Below, piece after piece: positions 31,947 through 42,462 of a stretch of DNA of 64,000 bases. Made by a program: the position numbers and the translations under genes. The notes beneath the pieces were generated by a model, which worked only from the letters and a program-made list of their open reading frames with translations, was not told the DNA's origin and did no database searches. The stretch's first letter is position 1. Each line of letters begins with the position of its first letter. Source of the DNA: Methylobacter sp. (GTDB lineage Bacteria; Pseudomonadota; Gammaproteobacteria; Methylococcales; Methylomonadaceae); assembly GCA_030653175.1 (NCBI GenBank), contig JAURZV010000002.1, forward strand, positions 1-64,000, read 5' to 3'.

Positions 31947-32966
31947 ATGCAAAATATTAAAATCCCCGTCTGGCCTTACGTTTACGGTGAGCCATCAGGC
32001 TCCGGCAAAATTCGCAGTTTACCCGAGGACTTTATCGTTAAGGAAAACCTGTCCTTCGAACCGTCAGGCGTGGGCGAACATGCCTTTTTGCAAATAGAAA
32101 AGAAAGGCGAAAATACCGAATATGTTGCCAGACAACTGTCCAGATTCGCCAACGTCCGGCAACGCGACGTCAGTTATGCAGGCCTAAAAGACCGGTACGC
32201 GGTCACGACTCAATGGTTCAGCGTCTGGTTGCCCGGCAAAGCAGACCCTGATTGGATGCAGTTTGAATCAGACAGCATGAAGGTGTTGCACTCTGTCCGT
32301 CATGCCAGGAAACTTAAGCGTGGCGTGTTGTCGGGCAACAGTTTTAAACTGATTGCTCGCGACTGGCAGGGTGATCAAGAAAAAACCATCCGGCAACTGG
32401 AACTGATCAAAGCCAACGGCATTGCCAATTATTTTGGCTCGCAACGCTTTGGCAACGAGGGGCAAAATGTCAGCAAGGCTTTGGCAATGTTTGAGGGCGC
32501 AAAAGTGGGCCGAGAGCGGCGCAGTATTTATTTGTCAGCAGCCAGGTCTTATCTGTTCAACCTGATTTTGGCTTACCGGATAACGCAAAATAACTGGAAT
32601 CAGCCGATTGCAGGCGACACTTATCAATTCGACTTGTCGCACAGCTGTTTCCAATCGGAGCAGCCGGATGCAGAAATCATTCGGCGACTGGCGGCCAAAG
32701 AAATTCATCCTACCGGCGTATTATGGGGCGGGGGAAATGTTGATGTGTCAGCCGATGCGCTAACTATTGAGCAAGCTGTTATCGACGAGCATCAACAATT
32801 GGCTAAGGGATTGATAGCGAGCGCCGTTGACCGCGATAGACGCGCATTAAGGGTTAATGTGCAGGATTTACACTGGCGGTTTATTGATGCCACGACGCTG
32901 GAGCTTTATTTTACCTTACCGGCGGGGAGCTATGCTACGTCGGTGCTGCGGGAAATTATCGTATAG
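31947..32966 (+). CDS. truD: tRNA pseudouridine13 synthase TruD
   Basis: IRSLPEDFIVKENLSFEPSGVGEHAFLQIEKKGENTEYVARQLSRF...GLKDRYAVTTQ. Confidence 0.96.
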   Translation: MQNIKIPVWPYVYGEPSGSGKIRSLPEDFIVKENLSFEPSGVGEHAFLQIEKKGENTEYVARQLSRFANVRQRDVSYAGLKDRYAVTTQWFSVWLPGKADPDWMQFESDSMKVLHSVRHARKLKRGVLSGNSFKLIARDWQGDQEKTIRQLELIKANGIANYFGSQRFGNEGQNVSKALAMFEGAKVGRERRSIYLSAARSYLFNLILAYRITQNNWNQPIAGDTYQFDLSHSCFQSEQPDAEIIRRLAAKEIHPTGVLWGGGNVDVSADALTIEQAVIDEHQQLAKGLIASAVDRDRRALRVNVQDLHWRFIDATTLELYFTLPAGSYATSVLREIIV

Positions 32967-33164
32967 ACCGGCTTCATCGAGGCGTCGTTTTTGCTAAAAC
33001 AGCGACTCCCGGAAATTCATTGATTATGGCGATGCCGAAACATATCGATCTAAAGTTGAAACAGTCCGGCATGATTTTAAAGATCTAGAATAAAATAAAG
33101 TCATACCGGGATTATTATTCAGTATATAAGCAATTAGAGTTTCGAATATATAAAGCGAGTATCT

Positions 33165-33716
33165 TTAGGGATAAACAATACTGGCTTGTGGGCCGAGATC
33201 GTCAGTTTCTTCGATATAACGGACTTCATCGCCAACTTGTAACGCATCAAACCCACTTCCTGTCACACTGTTTCGGTGAAAATAAATTTCACGCCCGTCT
33301 TCGGCTTCAATAAAGCCGTGATCTTTTTCCGGCAATATACGAATTACGGTTCCGGTGCTTTGCAAGTCATGAGTTTTAACTTTACCCTGCTGAATCCGTG
33401 CATAATCTTCCAGCTGCCGTGTCGCGGCGTTGAAAGCGTCACGTATGGCTACATAAATATCTTCATAAGCCTTTTTGTCATGATGCTCCCGACTAATAAC
33501 CAATTCTTTGCGCGGCGTGGTGATATCAATCCGTATATGGTATTGATTGCCTTGATGGTGGCGGTGGTGCTCGGCCTCCACCGCAACTCTGCATCCTATA
33601 ATATGTGAATGAAACCTATCCAGCTTGCTTGCTTTTTCACGGATTTTAGCCTCTACAGCATCTGAATGAGGTATCCCATGAAAAGTAATTTGTAATGGGA
33701 TTTGCATATTAGTCAC
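33165..33716 (-). CDS. HPF/RaiA ribosome-associated protein fused to a C-terminal cold-shock domain
   Basis: N-term LQITFHGIPHSDAVEAKIREKASKLDRF (HPF); C-term TGTVIRILPEKDHGFIEAEDGREIYFHRNSVTGSGFDALQVGDEVRY (CSD). Confidence 0.88.
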   Translation of the reverse strand: MTNMQIPLQITFHGIPHSDAVEAKIREKASKLDRFHSHIIGCRVAVEAEHHRHHQGNQYHIRIDITTPRKELVISREHHDKKAYEDIYVAIRDAFNAATRQLEDYARIQQGKVKTHDLQSTGTVIRILPEKDHGFIEAEDGREIYFHRNSVTGSGFDALQVGDEVRYIEETDDLGPQASIVYP

Positions 33717-33758
33717 CTTATTGAGGTTAAATACGAGAATGAGTTGTCTGTTGCAGTA

Positions 33759-33971
33759 TCAGAGGACAATTAAATCTTCAGCTTGCGGGCCTTTTTTTCC
33801 CTCCGTCACATTGAATTTTACTTTTTGCCCATCAGTTAATGACTTAAACCCTGTGCTGCTAATATTGCTGTAATGCACGAAAATATCAGGGCCCTTTTCC
33901 TGTTCAATGAAACCGAAGCCTTTGCTGGCGTTAAACCATTTAACTGTACCGGTATTTGTTTGTGTAGACAT
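33759..33971 (-). CDS. Cold-shock protein, CspA family
   Basis: [31 protein letters not shown]. Confidence 0.96.
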   Translation of the reverse strand: MSTQTNTGTVKWFNASKGFGFIEQEKGPDIFVHYSNISSTGFKSLTDGQKVKFNVTEGKKGPQAEDLIVL

Positions 33972-34158
33972 AATTAAAATCTCAAGAATAAATTTTATTT
34001 TAATTAAGTAATTAATATGTTACTTAATTCTGATTTTCGGTAAATGTTAGCTATCAATCAGACAGTTAACTGCATATATTTTTTACATCTTATTAGTTAA
34101 TTAACCATAATATCTCCAGAAATATAAAATAAATTTAAAATATTTAAATTAATATGGT

Positions 34159-34374
34159 CTAGTGAGTAATTTTTTTAGCAACCATTTTTTCATATTCCTG
34201 TTCTGCCTTGATCCGGTCATCAAATTCATGGCCTGGTTCAAAGCCCCTGCTTTCTGCCTTATAGAACGCAAGCTCAGCAATTTTTGTGTAGCAGTCTGGG
34301 AGATTTATAGGCGTAAAAGATACTGTTGGGTTTAAAATAGCGTCTTGGACGAGCGTACTCATTTTCCACTTCAC
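34159..34374 (-). CDS. Small DUF2934-like protein
   Basis: IAELAFYKAESRGFEPGHEFDDRIKAEQEYE. Confidence 0.65.
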   Translation of the reverse strand: MKWKMSTLVQDAILNPTVSFTPINLPDCYTKIAELAFYKAESRGFEPGHEFDDRIKAEQEYEKMVAKKITH

Positions 34375-35017
34375 TCATAGCTAATTTGCTAGATTCATCA
34401 TAAAGTTTTATTGACCATGCATAAAAAAATTAAACTGTGGACATTGAAACAAAAAATTGTGAACAAAAATATTAGTGCAAATACTTAGTGCCGCAGAAAT
34501 TTAAAAGCACATTGAAATTAATTAACTTTTACCCATACAATTTGAAGCTTTCCGGAATTGGCACGTGAACTAGACGTATCATTACGTAGTTCATTACCTA
34601 TAGGCTGGTTATGTCGAACCAAAAAACACACACTCGTTATCGTAAGTGGGCAGGGTGGTGCAGTAATACTAATATCTAGCGTAACAATGTTCTGGAAATA
34701 GGGTTAAATAGCAGCTATTATTAAAATATAAATTTCATTGCTGTGTTTAGATTTGTTAATGATCAGTATTTAAAAGATTACTCCCGTCTTACTCAAAAAA
34801 CGTTCAATTCAGGGTGCGTTAAACCTGTTTAAACCAATAAATAACAATAGCTTGTAGGTTTTCAAAAATTAGACGTTTTTTCGCTCAGATAGAAATATTA
34901 ATTCAAAATCGATCATAATTATTACTATAGGGTATAGTTTTTGCACAAAGCGCAGGGAGCGTATGTTTAACGCTACCAAATTAGTAAGCTGGATTTTCCA
35001 CGTAGAGTATATAACCC

Positions 35018-37411
35018 ATGAAAAATACACCGTTGGATCCTTCGCAACTCTATAAGCCATGCAATGTTGAACAATTAAAGTTCAGCTCTACCGAGGAGCT
35101 TGAAGATATTGATATTGCCGTGGGGCAGCAACGCGCTGTGGAAGCCGTCAAATTGGGCATCCACATGCATAAAAACGGTTACAACATCTTTGCAATGGCT
35201 CCTGCCGGCACCGGTAAATTGACTACCATACGACAGTTGGTCGAACACGAAGCCAGTCGACAATGTATTCCTTCGGACTGGTGTTATGTAAATAATTTTA
35301 GTCAGCCTGCCCAACCGAGGGCCATTAGCTTCATGCCGGGGCAAGGCCAGGCGTTCAAGCATGATATGGCGCAGCTGATTGACGAGCTGAGCATCGCTAT
35401 ACCTGCGGCGTTTGACGGTGACGAATACCGATCCAGGGCAGGTGAGCTTGAAAGCGAATCGCGGCAACGGGAAATAAACGAACTCAGCCGGTTGCGTGAA
35501 GAGGCTGCCAATGCCCATATTATTCTCACGGAAACCGCGACCGGTTATGCATTTTCCCCGGCGAATGAAAACAACGAAATTATCAGCCCCGAGCAGTTTA
35601 ATAAGTTTGATAAAGACAAGCAGCATGAAATACAAAAAACCATTTTCGACTTGCAGGAACGCTTGGCAAAACTGCTGAAAAACTTCCCGATCTGGCGCAA
35701 GGAAACCAAGCGCAAACTGCAAGCGCTTAACCGCGAAGTTGCGGAGCAAGCCGTCAACCATTCCATAGATGATCTGATCGAGAAATACGCCAAACAGGAA
35801 GCTGTTCTTGGTTATCTGAATGATGCTCAAAAAGATATTATTGAGCACGTGCTGGATTTTCTTCCGCGCAGTGAAAAAATGTTGCCGTTTATGGAGTTAG
35901 CGCAGGAATCTAATCCGCTTAAACGCTATTACGTTAACCTGATGGTGGATTTTAGCGACAAGAAATCGGCTCCGGTTATTTACGAAGATCATCCGAATTA
36001 CAGCAATCTCGTCGGCCGTATCGATCATCAGGCTTACATGGGGTCGCTAGTCACCGATTTCACGATGATCAAACCCGGCGCGTTGCATAAAGCCAATGGC
36101 GGTTATCTGATTATCGATGCCCGAAAACTGCTGTTTCAACCCTATGCCTGGGATACTCTAAAAAGAACATTGCAATCCGGCGAAATCCGTATCGAATCGC
36201 TGGAACGGGCGCTCAGTCTGATCAGTGCTACATCGCTGGAGCCGGCACCCATACCGCTTAATTTAAAACTTATCCTGATGGGTGAGCCGCTGATTTATTA
36301 TTTGCTGAGCGAATATGACCCGGAGTTTCACGATCTTTTTAAAATCGCAGCCGATTTTGACCAATCGGTTTCCAGAGAAGACAACGACCATGACTATGCC
36401 CGTTTGCTGGGGACTATCGCCCGCCGCGAAAAGTTACGTCCACTGAGTCAAAACGCAGTTGCCAGAGTTATCGAACATAGCTCCAGAATGGTCGGCGATG
36501 CGGAAAAACTGCTAACCCATCTGCGCAGCATCACAGACTTGTTAACAGAATCGGACTATTGGGCGGATAGTAATGGACACGAGCATATTGCCAACAGCGA
36601 TGTGCAACAGGCCATTGATCATAAAACGCACCGACTGGATAAGATCAGGGAAAAATTGTATGAGAATATACATCGAGGCACGGTATTAATTGACATTGAA
36701 GGTAAGGTTACCGGTCAGGTCAACGGCCTTTCGGTATTGCAGCTAGGTGAATTTAGTTTTGGACAACCTTCCCGGATCACCGCAACTACCCGTTTAGGCA
36801 GCGGCAAAGTGGTGGATATTGAACGTGAAACTGAATTAGGCGGCGCCATTCATTCAAAAGGCGTATTGATATTATCGAGTTTTATCGCCGCCCGGTATTC
36901 CCGAAAGACACCGTTCTCGATAGCTGCCAGTCTGGTATTTGAACAATCCTACGGTCATATTGAAGGCGACAGCGCCTCTCTGGCTGAACTTTGCGCTATT
37001 TTATCGTCGGTTGCCCAGATTCCGTTACGGCAGGATTTGGCAATTACCGGTTCAGTCAATCAACTGGGGAATGTCCAGCCGATAGGCGGGGTTAATGAGA
37101 AAATTGAAGGGTTTTTTGATGTTTGCGCCAAAAAAGGTTTAACCGGCACTCAAGGAGTCATCATTCCCGCCACTAATATTAAACATTTGATGCTGCGCTG
37201 GGATGTGGTGCATGCCGCTCAATCCGGCCAATTCAACATTTACGCCGTAACAACCGTAGATGAGGCAGTTGAGTTACTTACCGGAATGGATGCCGGCACT
37301 GTTAATGAGCAAGGGACTTATCAACCGGACTCGTTTAACGCTCGGGTTGAAGCCCAGCTGCTGCAATTTACCAAGATTAAAAAGGAGTTTAGTAGAAAAC
37401 CCGAGAATTAG
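35018..37411 (+). CDS. Lon-like ATP-dependent protease (S16, AAA_32-type)
   Basis: GTGKLTTI Walker-like N-terminus; catalytic EGDSASLAELCAILSS and GGVNEKIEGFF. Confidence 0.9.
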   Translation: MKNTPLDPSQLYKPCNVEQLKFSSTEELEDIDIAVGQQRAVEAVKLGIHMHKNGYNIFAMAPAGTGKLTTIRQLVEHEASRQCIPSDWCYVNNFSQPAQPRAISFMPGQGQAFKHDMAQLIDELSIAIPAAFDGDEYRSRAGELESESRQREINELSRLREEAANAHIILTETATGYAFSPANENNEIISPEQFNKFDKDKQHEIQKTIFDLQERLAKLLKNFPIWRKETKRKLQALNREVAEQAVNHSIDDLIEKYAKQEAVLGYLNDAQKDIIEHVLDFLPRSEKMLPFMELAQESNPLKRYYVNLMVDFSDKKSAPVIYEDHPNYSNLVGRIDHQAYMGSLVTDFTMIKPGALHKANGGYLIIDARKLLFQPYAWDTLKRTLQSGEIRIESLERALSLISATSLEPAPIPLNLKLILMGEPLIYYLLSEYDPEFHDLFKIAADFDQSVSREDNDHDYARLLGTIARREKLRPLSQNAVARVIEHSSRMVGDAEKLLTHLRSITDLLTESDYWADSNGHEHIANSDVQQAIDHKTHRLDKIREKLYENIHRGTVLIDIEGKVTGQVNGLSVLQLGEFSFGQPSRITATTRLGSGKVVDIERETELGGAIHSKGVLILSSFIAARYSRKTPFSIAASLVFEQSYGHIEGDSASLAELCAILSSVAQIPLRQDLAITGSVNQLGNVQPIGGVNEKIEGFFDVCAKKGLTGTQGVIIPATNIKHLMLRWDVVHAAQSGQFNIYAVTTVDEAVELLTGMDAGTVNEQGTYQPDSFNARVEAQLLQFTKIKKEFSRKPEN

Positions 37412-37439
37412 AGACCGCATCCGGTGGTATTTTTTCGCT

Positions 37440-37543
37440 AGTTCCCAAGCTCAAGCTTGGGAATTCGGTGTGGAAGCTCTAGCTTCCCGTGTTGCGAAGC
37501 TAGAGCTTCGCTTTCGAGGTTCCCAATCTGGTGATTGGGAACC
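37440..37543. repeat. Cluster of palindromic intergenic repeats
   Basis: gttcccaagctcaagcttgggaa, ggaagctctagcttcc, gaagctagagcttc, gttcccaatctggtgattgggaac. Confidence 0.8.
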
Positions 37544-37588
37544 AGCGCAAGGAGTTTTTAGCAAATCCGAGGATTAGCGACGGCGTTC

Positions 37589-38536
37589 TTAATACCAAAA
37601 CCCACCTAAATGCCGGCGTGGTTTTCTAATTGATTTTTGATAGTGGACGGGTACAGAAAATCTGTCATGGTTTGAATATTTCAAAGCCTGTTTTGTCGGT
37701 TTTTTTAAACGCAACAACCTCTTTATTCTTTCTTCGGTGTCCGGGTGCGTTCTGAGGACTGATGGAATCGATCCTCTATGACCTCGACCAAATAGCATGT
37801 CAAGAATTGAGGACTCATAGACTTCCAGTTTAGCTAATGCCATTGCCAGACCTTCGGGATCATTCGTTAATAGAATGGCTTGACGATCGGCATCAAACTC
37901 CTTTATTCGAGATAATGAAAGTTGCAGGAAACTCATAATGGTAGGAGCCACAATCAGCACACCCAATGCAAACCATGAAATCGTAACCAAGCCCAGAAAA
38001 TACAGCGGTAAATTTAAAAAAATTAACAAAAAACCAGTTAAAGACAAGGTGTTGGTGATCCGGTTGAGGACATCGGCATAAGTCATCACGCGCACGTCAT
38101 TATGCTGGATATGACTGATTTCGTGTGCCAGTACAGCAGTAATCTCCCGCATAGTCAGTGTATTCAGCAGTGAGTCGCTAAGACCGATTGCCGAATTTGC
38201 CGACGTACCCACAGAGAAGGCATTCATCAGTTGACTGGGTAAGTAGTAAAGCTCGGGGGGGGCGGGTAAGTCGGCACGAGAGGCCAGTTCCTGTGTTATC
38301 TGATAAAGGCCGGGCGCATCATTTGCCGATAGCAATCTACCTCCATACATGGAAAAGATGAAAGCTGGTGATATGTTCGGACTGATAACCAGTATCAGAA
38401 CGCCTAAAACTGCCGCCCACAAAATGCCTTCGACCCCCGCCAAAATAAAACCCACTAATGACAAAATGACGCCCATGCAAAGAAAAAGCGCCAACGTATG
38501 AACGAAGTTTTTTAGTTTGTGGTTAAACTCTGTCAT
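37589..38536 (-). CDS. HtpX-like M48 zinc metalloprotease
   Basis: LAHEISHIQHNDV HExxH motif with TM segments. Confidence 0.88.
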   Translation of the reverse strand: MTEFNHKLKNFVHTLALFLCMGVILSLVGFILAGVEGILWAAVLGVLILVISPNISPAFIFSMYGGRLLSANDAPGLYQITQELASRADLPAPPELYYLPSQLMNAFSVGTSANSAIGLSDSLLNTLTMREITAVLAHEISHIQHNDVRVMTYADVLNRITNTLSLTGFLLIFLNLPLYFLGLVTISWFALGVLIVAPTIMSFLQLSLSRIKEFDADRQAILLTNDPEGLAMALAKLEVYESSILDMLFGRGHRGSIPSVLRTHPDTEERIKRLLRLKKPTKQALKYSNHDRFSVPVHYQKSIRKPRRHLGGFWY

Positions 38537-39180
38537 TAGGAATCTTTTGCTGAAAGCGCCTCGGCATTACGTTTAGCAAGACTATCAATAACCGCACTTA
38601 ATGAGCCTTTGGTTTGAATTTCGTCGTTAAAGGTCGAACGATAATTAGTCACCAGACTGACACCGCCAATCATAATATCGTAGACTTTCCAGTCGCCTTT
38701 ACTCAGGAACATCCGGTAATTTACGTCAACAGGTTGAAGCCCCGGTTGCAGAACCTCTGTTTTTACGATGACTTTTCTGGTTTCATTTGATATCTGAAGT
38801 GGCATGAAACGTATGGTCCAATCGTTATATTCCACAAACGCTCTGGAATATGTCCTTACTATCAGTGTCTGAAACTCATGTTTAAATCGCTCCTGTTCTC
38901 CAGTCGTTGCTGTTTTCCAATATTTTCCCAGAACTAACGGTGCGATTTTGTCGAAATCCGTATGAGGATGAATAACGCCATTAACGAACTGCGTAACTTG
39001 TCTAAAATCCTTGGTAAAGGATTTGTCCTTCAGTTTTTGCTGTAATTGTGTCGAAACACTTTGGATGATTTGCTGCGGGGGTTGCAAATCCTCGGCTATT
39101 ACTTTAGTGATAGGCATTAAGCCAAGTAATAGTGCAAAAAATAAATCCAATATTCCGTATTGTTTAGTTCGATTTCGCAT
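38536..39180 (-). CDS. MlaC/Ttg2D-family phospholipid-binding protein
   Basis: Signal peptide; FDKIAPLVLGKYWKTATTGEQERFKHEFQTLIVRTYSRAF. Confidence 0.88.
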   Translation of the reverse strand: MRNRTKQYGILDLFFALLLGLMPITKVIAEDLQPPQQIIQSVSTQLQQKLKDKSFTKDFRQVTQFVNGVIHPHTDFDKIAPLVLGKYWKTATTGEQERFKHEFQTLIVRTYSRAFVEYNDWTIRFMPLQISNETRKVIVKTEVLQPGLQPVDVNYRMFLSKGDWKVYDIMIGGVSLVTNYRSTFNDEIQTKGSLSAVIDSLAKRNAEALSAKDS

Positions 39181-39401
39181 AACTACCCGGCTTTAAAATA
39201 ATCATATTGATTGATCGGATTACTTGGATTTTGTCATCGTTTCATGATTCCCAGCTGGCATCATGATGTCGATAGTTCTAGTGAAGCGCAAGTTGGGTCG
39301 ATTGCGTATTGACAAATAACTGCCTGGATGATCGGAGTATCAAGCATCAGAAAATACCGGCATCATCAATCCGAGCTTAAGTCATTGCGTGCATCAATTG
39401 T

Positions 39402-40523
39402 CTACAGCAAGCCAATCAACTCAAACGCCCGGTCGATTTCCTCAAGCGTATTATAAAAATGCGGCGAGAACCGTATGCCGCCGCCGCGCAAGGCGCAAAC
39501 CACGCCGTTCTCCTGTAAATACTTATATAACACTTCGTTTGAAACCGTTCGGTGTTTAAAGATAACAATGCCGGATTTAAGCGGACTTTGTTTCGCCGAC
39601 AATAAAACCAACTGCCTGTTTTTATCAACCGCATCTATTAAATAATCGGATTTTTCTAAAACCTGCGTTTCAACCGTGGCCATGCCGGTTTCCAGCAACA
39701 AAGACAGACTGGCGGAAAAAGCATGGATGCCCAGCATATTGGGGCTGCCGCATTCAAAGCGACGGGCAGTGGGGTGAACTTCCCACGGCTTGTTTTCATA
39801 ATTATGGATGTCTTTCATCATGTGCCAGCCGTACTGTGTCAGCTTTAGCTTGTCCCTGGCCTCGGGCGTGGTGTAAAAAACGCCTAAACCTTCGGGGCCG
39901 AACATCCACTTATGGCCGTCGGCCATCACAAAATCCGCCTGATAAGCCTGTACATCGAACTGCACCGCGCCCAGACTCTGGATCGCATCAATGCAAAATA
40001 AAATGTCGCGTCGTTTGCAGAATTCGCCGATCCTTTCCAAGTCCATACGCAGCCCCGAGGCAAATTGTATGGAACTGATAGTCAATAATTGCGTGTTGTG
40101 ATCGACCAGCGCAAATAAAGCATCCTCTGGCGTATCGGCGCTGTTTAGATCGGCTTGGCGAAATTCCACGCCCTGATCGGCCAAGGATTCCCAAGGCAGC
40201 CTGTTGGAGGGAAAATCCTCATTGCTGGACACAATATTGTCGCCGGGCTGCCACGTCAAACCGTAGGCGACAAAGGACAAGGCTTCCGAGGTGTTTTTAA
40301 CCAGAGCAATATCATCAGCGGAAGGGGCATTTAATAAAGCCTGCAATTGCGTGCGTAATTCGGCTTCCTTGTCCAGCCAGTCCGGATAAAAGTGCGAACC
40401 GTAACGGGTGTTTTGTTCTGCAAACTTGATCACCGCCGCGCCGGTTCTTTTAGGCCAGGGACCTACGGCGGCATGGTTGAGATAAATTAATTCGTCGGTC
40501 AGCGGGAATTCGGGGTGTTTCAT
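39402..40523 (-). CDS. Class V aminotransferase/cysteine desulfurase-like PLP enzyme
   Basis: PLP-lysine region MADGHKWMFGPEGLGVFY; VKNTSEALSFVAYGL. Confidence 0.88.
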   Translation of the reverse strand: MKHPEFPLTDELIYLNHAAVGPWPKRTGAAVIKFAEQNTRYGSHFYPDWLDKEAELRTQLQALLNAPSADDIALVKNTSEALSFVAYGLTWQPGDNIVSSNEDFPSNRLPWESLADQGVEFRQADLNSADTPEDALFALVDHNTQLLTISSIQFASGLRMDLERIGEFCKRRDILFCIDAIQSLGAVQFDVQAYQADFVMADGHKWMFGPEGLGVFYTTPEARDKLKLTQYGWHMMKDIHNYENKPWEVHPTARRFECGSPNMLGIHAFSASLSLLLETGMATVETQVLEKSDYLIDAVDKNRQLVLLSAKQSPLKSGIVIFKHRTVSNEVLYKYLQENGVVCALRGGGIRFSPHFYNTLEEIDRAFELIGLL

Positions 40524-40599
40524 AACATCAATCAGTAGTGTAGGTTAGGATGATAGTAATCTAATCGCAAGTGGTGGGGTTCGCAAGCTCACCATAACC

Positions 40600-40734
40600 T
40601 CACTGCCATTAAGTTAAGCCGAAAATAGTTATGGTTGAATGCGGTGGGCGCGAATTTATTCGCGCGATAGGTGTTAAAAAGCGCGAATAAATTCGCGCCC
40701 ACAATTATTTAAATCCTTAATTTAATGGCAGTGA
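40600..40734. mobile_element. MITE-like palindromic element, copy B
   Basis: TIRs tcactgccattaagttaag (40600-40618) / cttaatttaatggcagtga (40716-40734), flanked by CCATAACC at 40592-40599 and 40736-40743; internal gcgcgaatttattcgcgc inverted repeat. Confidence 0.75.
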
Positions 40735-40753
40735 CCCATAACCTGTTAACTGT

Positions 40754-41266
40754 TTAAGGAGCCGTTTTAGATGTTGCCGAATCAATACGTGCAGTTAATT
40801 TTTTTGCAAGTGCGTTAATGCCTCTTTGAGTGACCTTTTGATGAGTGCCTTTGAGTTCAACAGAATAGTTTGCAGCCAGACTTTCCATTTTTACATTGAC
40901 CAAATGCGCCATTAAATAGGAATACAAAAAACTGCCTTTGCTGTGTCGTCCTACCACTACCCGGTCTGCGCCGGATTGCCGGCCTAGCTTGGCGGCAACC
41001 TCATTAAAGTTGAACAGATAGCCCAAACCGGCAGTGGCCGCATTTTGTTCATTCATGTCGATTTGAATGATTTCATAATCGCCAAGTTTGCTGATGGCCT
41101 GCTCAAGCAAGGGTTTCATTGAGGCGGTGCGGGTCAACTCTTCCGGTGTATTCGGTAACGAGGTGATGTCGTATAACTCAAAGTCTAAAACGGCAATGCG
41201 GGGAGCGGCATTAACCGGATGACTAAAAGCCATATACATAACAAGTATTAAGCCGATAAATTTCAT
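40754..41266 (-). CDS. Secreted DUF2380/DUF3280-like protein
   Basis: Signal peptide MKFIGLILVMYMAFSHPVNAAPRIAVLDFELYD. Confidence 0.65.
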   Translation of the reverse strand: MKFIGLILVMYMAFSHPVNAAPRIAVLDFELYDITSLPNTPEELTRTASMKPLLEQAISKLGDYEIIQIDMNEQNAATAGLGYLFNFNEVAAKLGRQSGADRVVVGRHSKGSFLYSYLMAHLVNVKMESLAANYSVELKGTHQKVTQRGINALAKKLTARIDSATSKTAP

Positions 41267-41284
41267 TGCATTCTCCGGTTAAAA

Positions 41285-42367
41285 TTATTGCACCGGCACC
41301 ACACGATCATCGCTCAGAAAGCTGATGTCTGCATATTGACACACGCCTTCTTCATGCTGAAAAAGACTGACCGCAATCAGCCATACCTTAACGATGTTAC
41401 CCGGCATTGCTCCTCCTATGGCGTTGATGTAGTCCTGATAGACATCACGCTCTTCATTAAGCCATACACCCAACCCTTGCGAACCGGAACGGATCACGAC
41501 ATGGGTCTCGCGGTCAGCCCAGGTCGGTATCGGGCATCGATAAGCCGTTTCGGGCGGCAGTTCTGCACTCCAGTAATAGGTAATGTCCTGACCGTTATCG
41601 AATTCGACCGCGATGCTTAAATAGTCGTGGGTGGGCAGGGTATCCTCACGCACAGATGAGGGTAAAACATCCATTTTCCACGACCAACGCAATCGGGTAT
41701 TCGGTTTAAAGGGCAGAGAAACCGGCTTTTGCAACAGACCGACGTCATTGTGGGTATGACAGCATATCGCCGATTCTTTTGCCGGTGCCGCACAGGGTTG
41801 GTAAATTTCGGCAGGCCCCGTGAACCACAGATAATCCCAGCCTTCCGGCGAAATAACCGGCGAAACCAGCCGGTCGATTTCCATTGCGATCAGGTTATCC
41901 GCGTCGCCGTTCTCGGCAAGCGTTTTTAGGCCATCCAGCGTATTACTCTGCCAGCGAATAAGCAGTACGGCAAGATTGCCTGTGACCATCTCGTACACTT
42001 CATCAGGAGTTGCCAGTTCGCCTGTTTTACTTGCCCATTCTCCAGGAAAATAGCTGGCCAGATAAAGCCGTCCCGATTGCTCTGCCGTGAAGCTATGGCT
42101 GTCACGAGTACCGCGGAATATCTCGCCGTCCTGACCGATACGAAACCACAGCTGGAAGTTGGGTTCCAGGGTGATGGGCAGGTCTTTAAACCGGGTCTGC
42201 CCGGCTGCGAAAGACGTAAAGTTATCACCTGCTTCAACATCAAGGCCGGTATCTAACCAGGGTTTTTGCCCGGATGGAAGTTCAAAAAAGCGATGCTCGT
42301 AAATAACGCCCTTTGCAACATTGCCCAGTAATTCTGTAAAGCGCGACTTGAATTCAATAATATTCAT
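41285..42367 (-). CDS. DUF3047-like protein
   Basis: LRWSWKMDVLPSSVREDTLPTHDYLSIAVEFDNGQDITYYWSAELP. Confidence 0.55.
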   Translation of the reverse strand: MNIIEFKSRFTELLGNVAKGVIYEHRFFELPSGQKPWLDTGLDVEAGDNFTSFAAGQTRFKDLPITLEPNFQLWFRIGQDGEIFRGTRDSHSFTAEQSGRLYLASYFPGEWASKTGELATPDEVYEMVTGNLAVLLIRWQSNTLDGLKTLAENGDADNLIAMEIDRLVSPVISPEGWDYLWFTGPAEIYQPCAAPAKESAICCHTHNDVGLLQKPVSLPFKPNTRLRWSWKMDVLPSSVREDTLPTHDYLSIAVEFDNGQDITYYWSAELPPETAYRCPIPTWADRETHVVIRSGSQGLGVWLNEERDVYQDYINAIGGAMPGNIVKVWLIAVSLFQHEEGVCQYADISFLSDDRVVPVQ

Positions 42368-42462
42368 GGTAGGCTCCTTGGATTATGATTTGTAAAGCTC
42401 AAGAAAATCAGCTGGAAGGATTATAATCAGGTTATCCAAATAAAATCTTGTAGGAACTGGCT

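Noticed and set aside
34380-35010. AT-rich 630-bp gap as a novel ncRNA
   Set aside because: No convincing structure, terminator pair or conserved motif could be recognised by eye; needs transcriptome data.
35075-35848. 257-aa antisense ORF in the Lon-like gene
   Set aside because: No recognisable domain; shadow of a well-supported coding gene.
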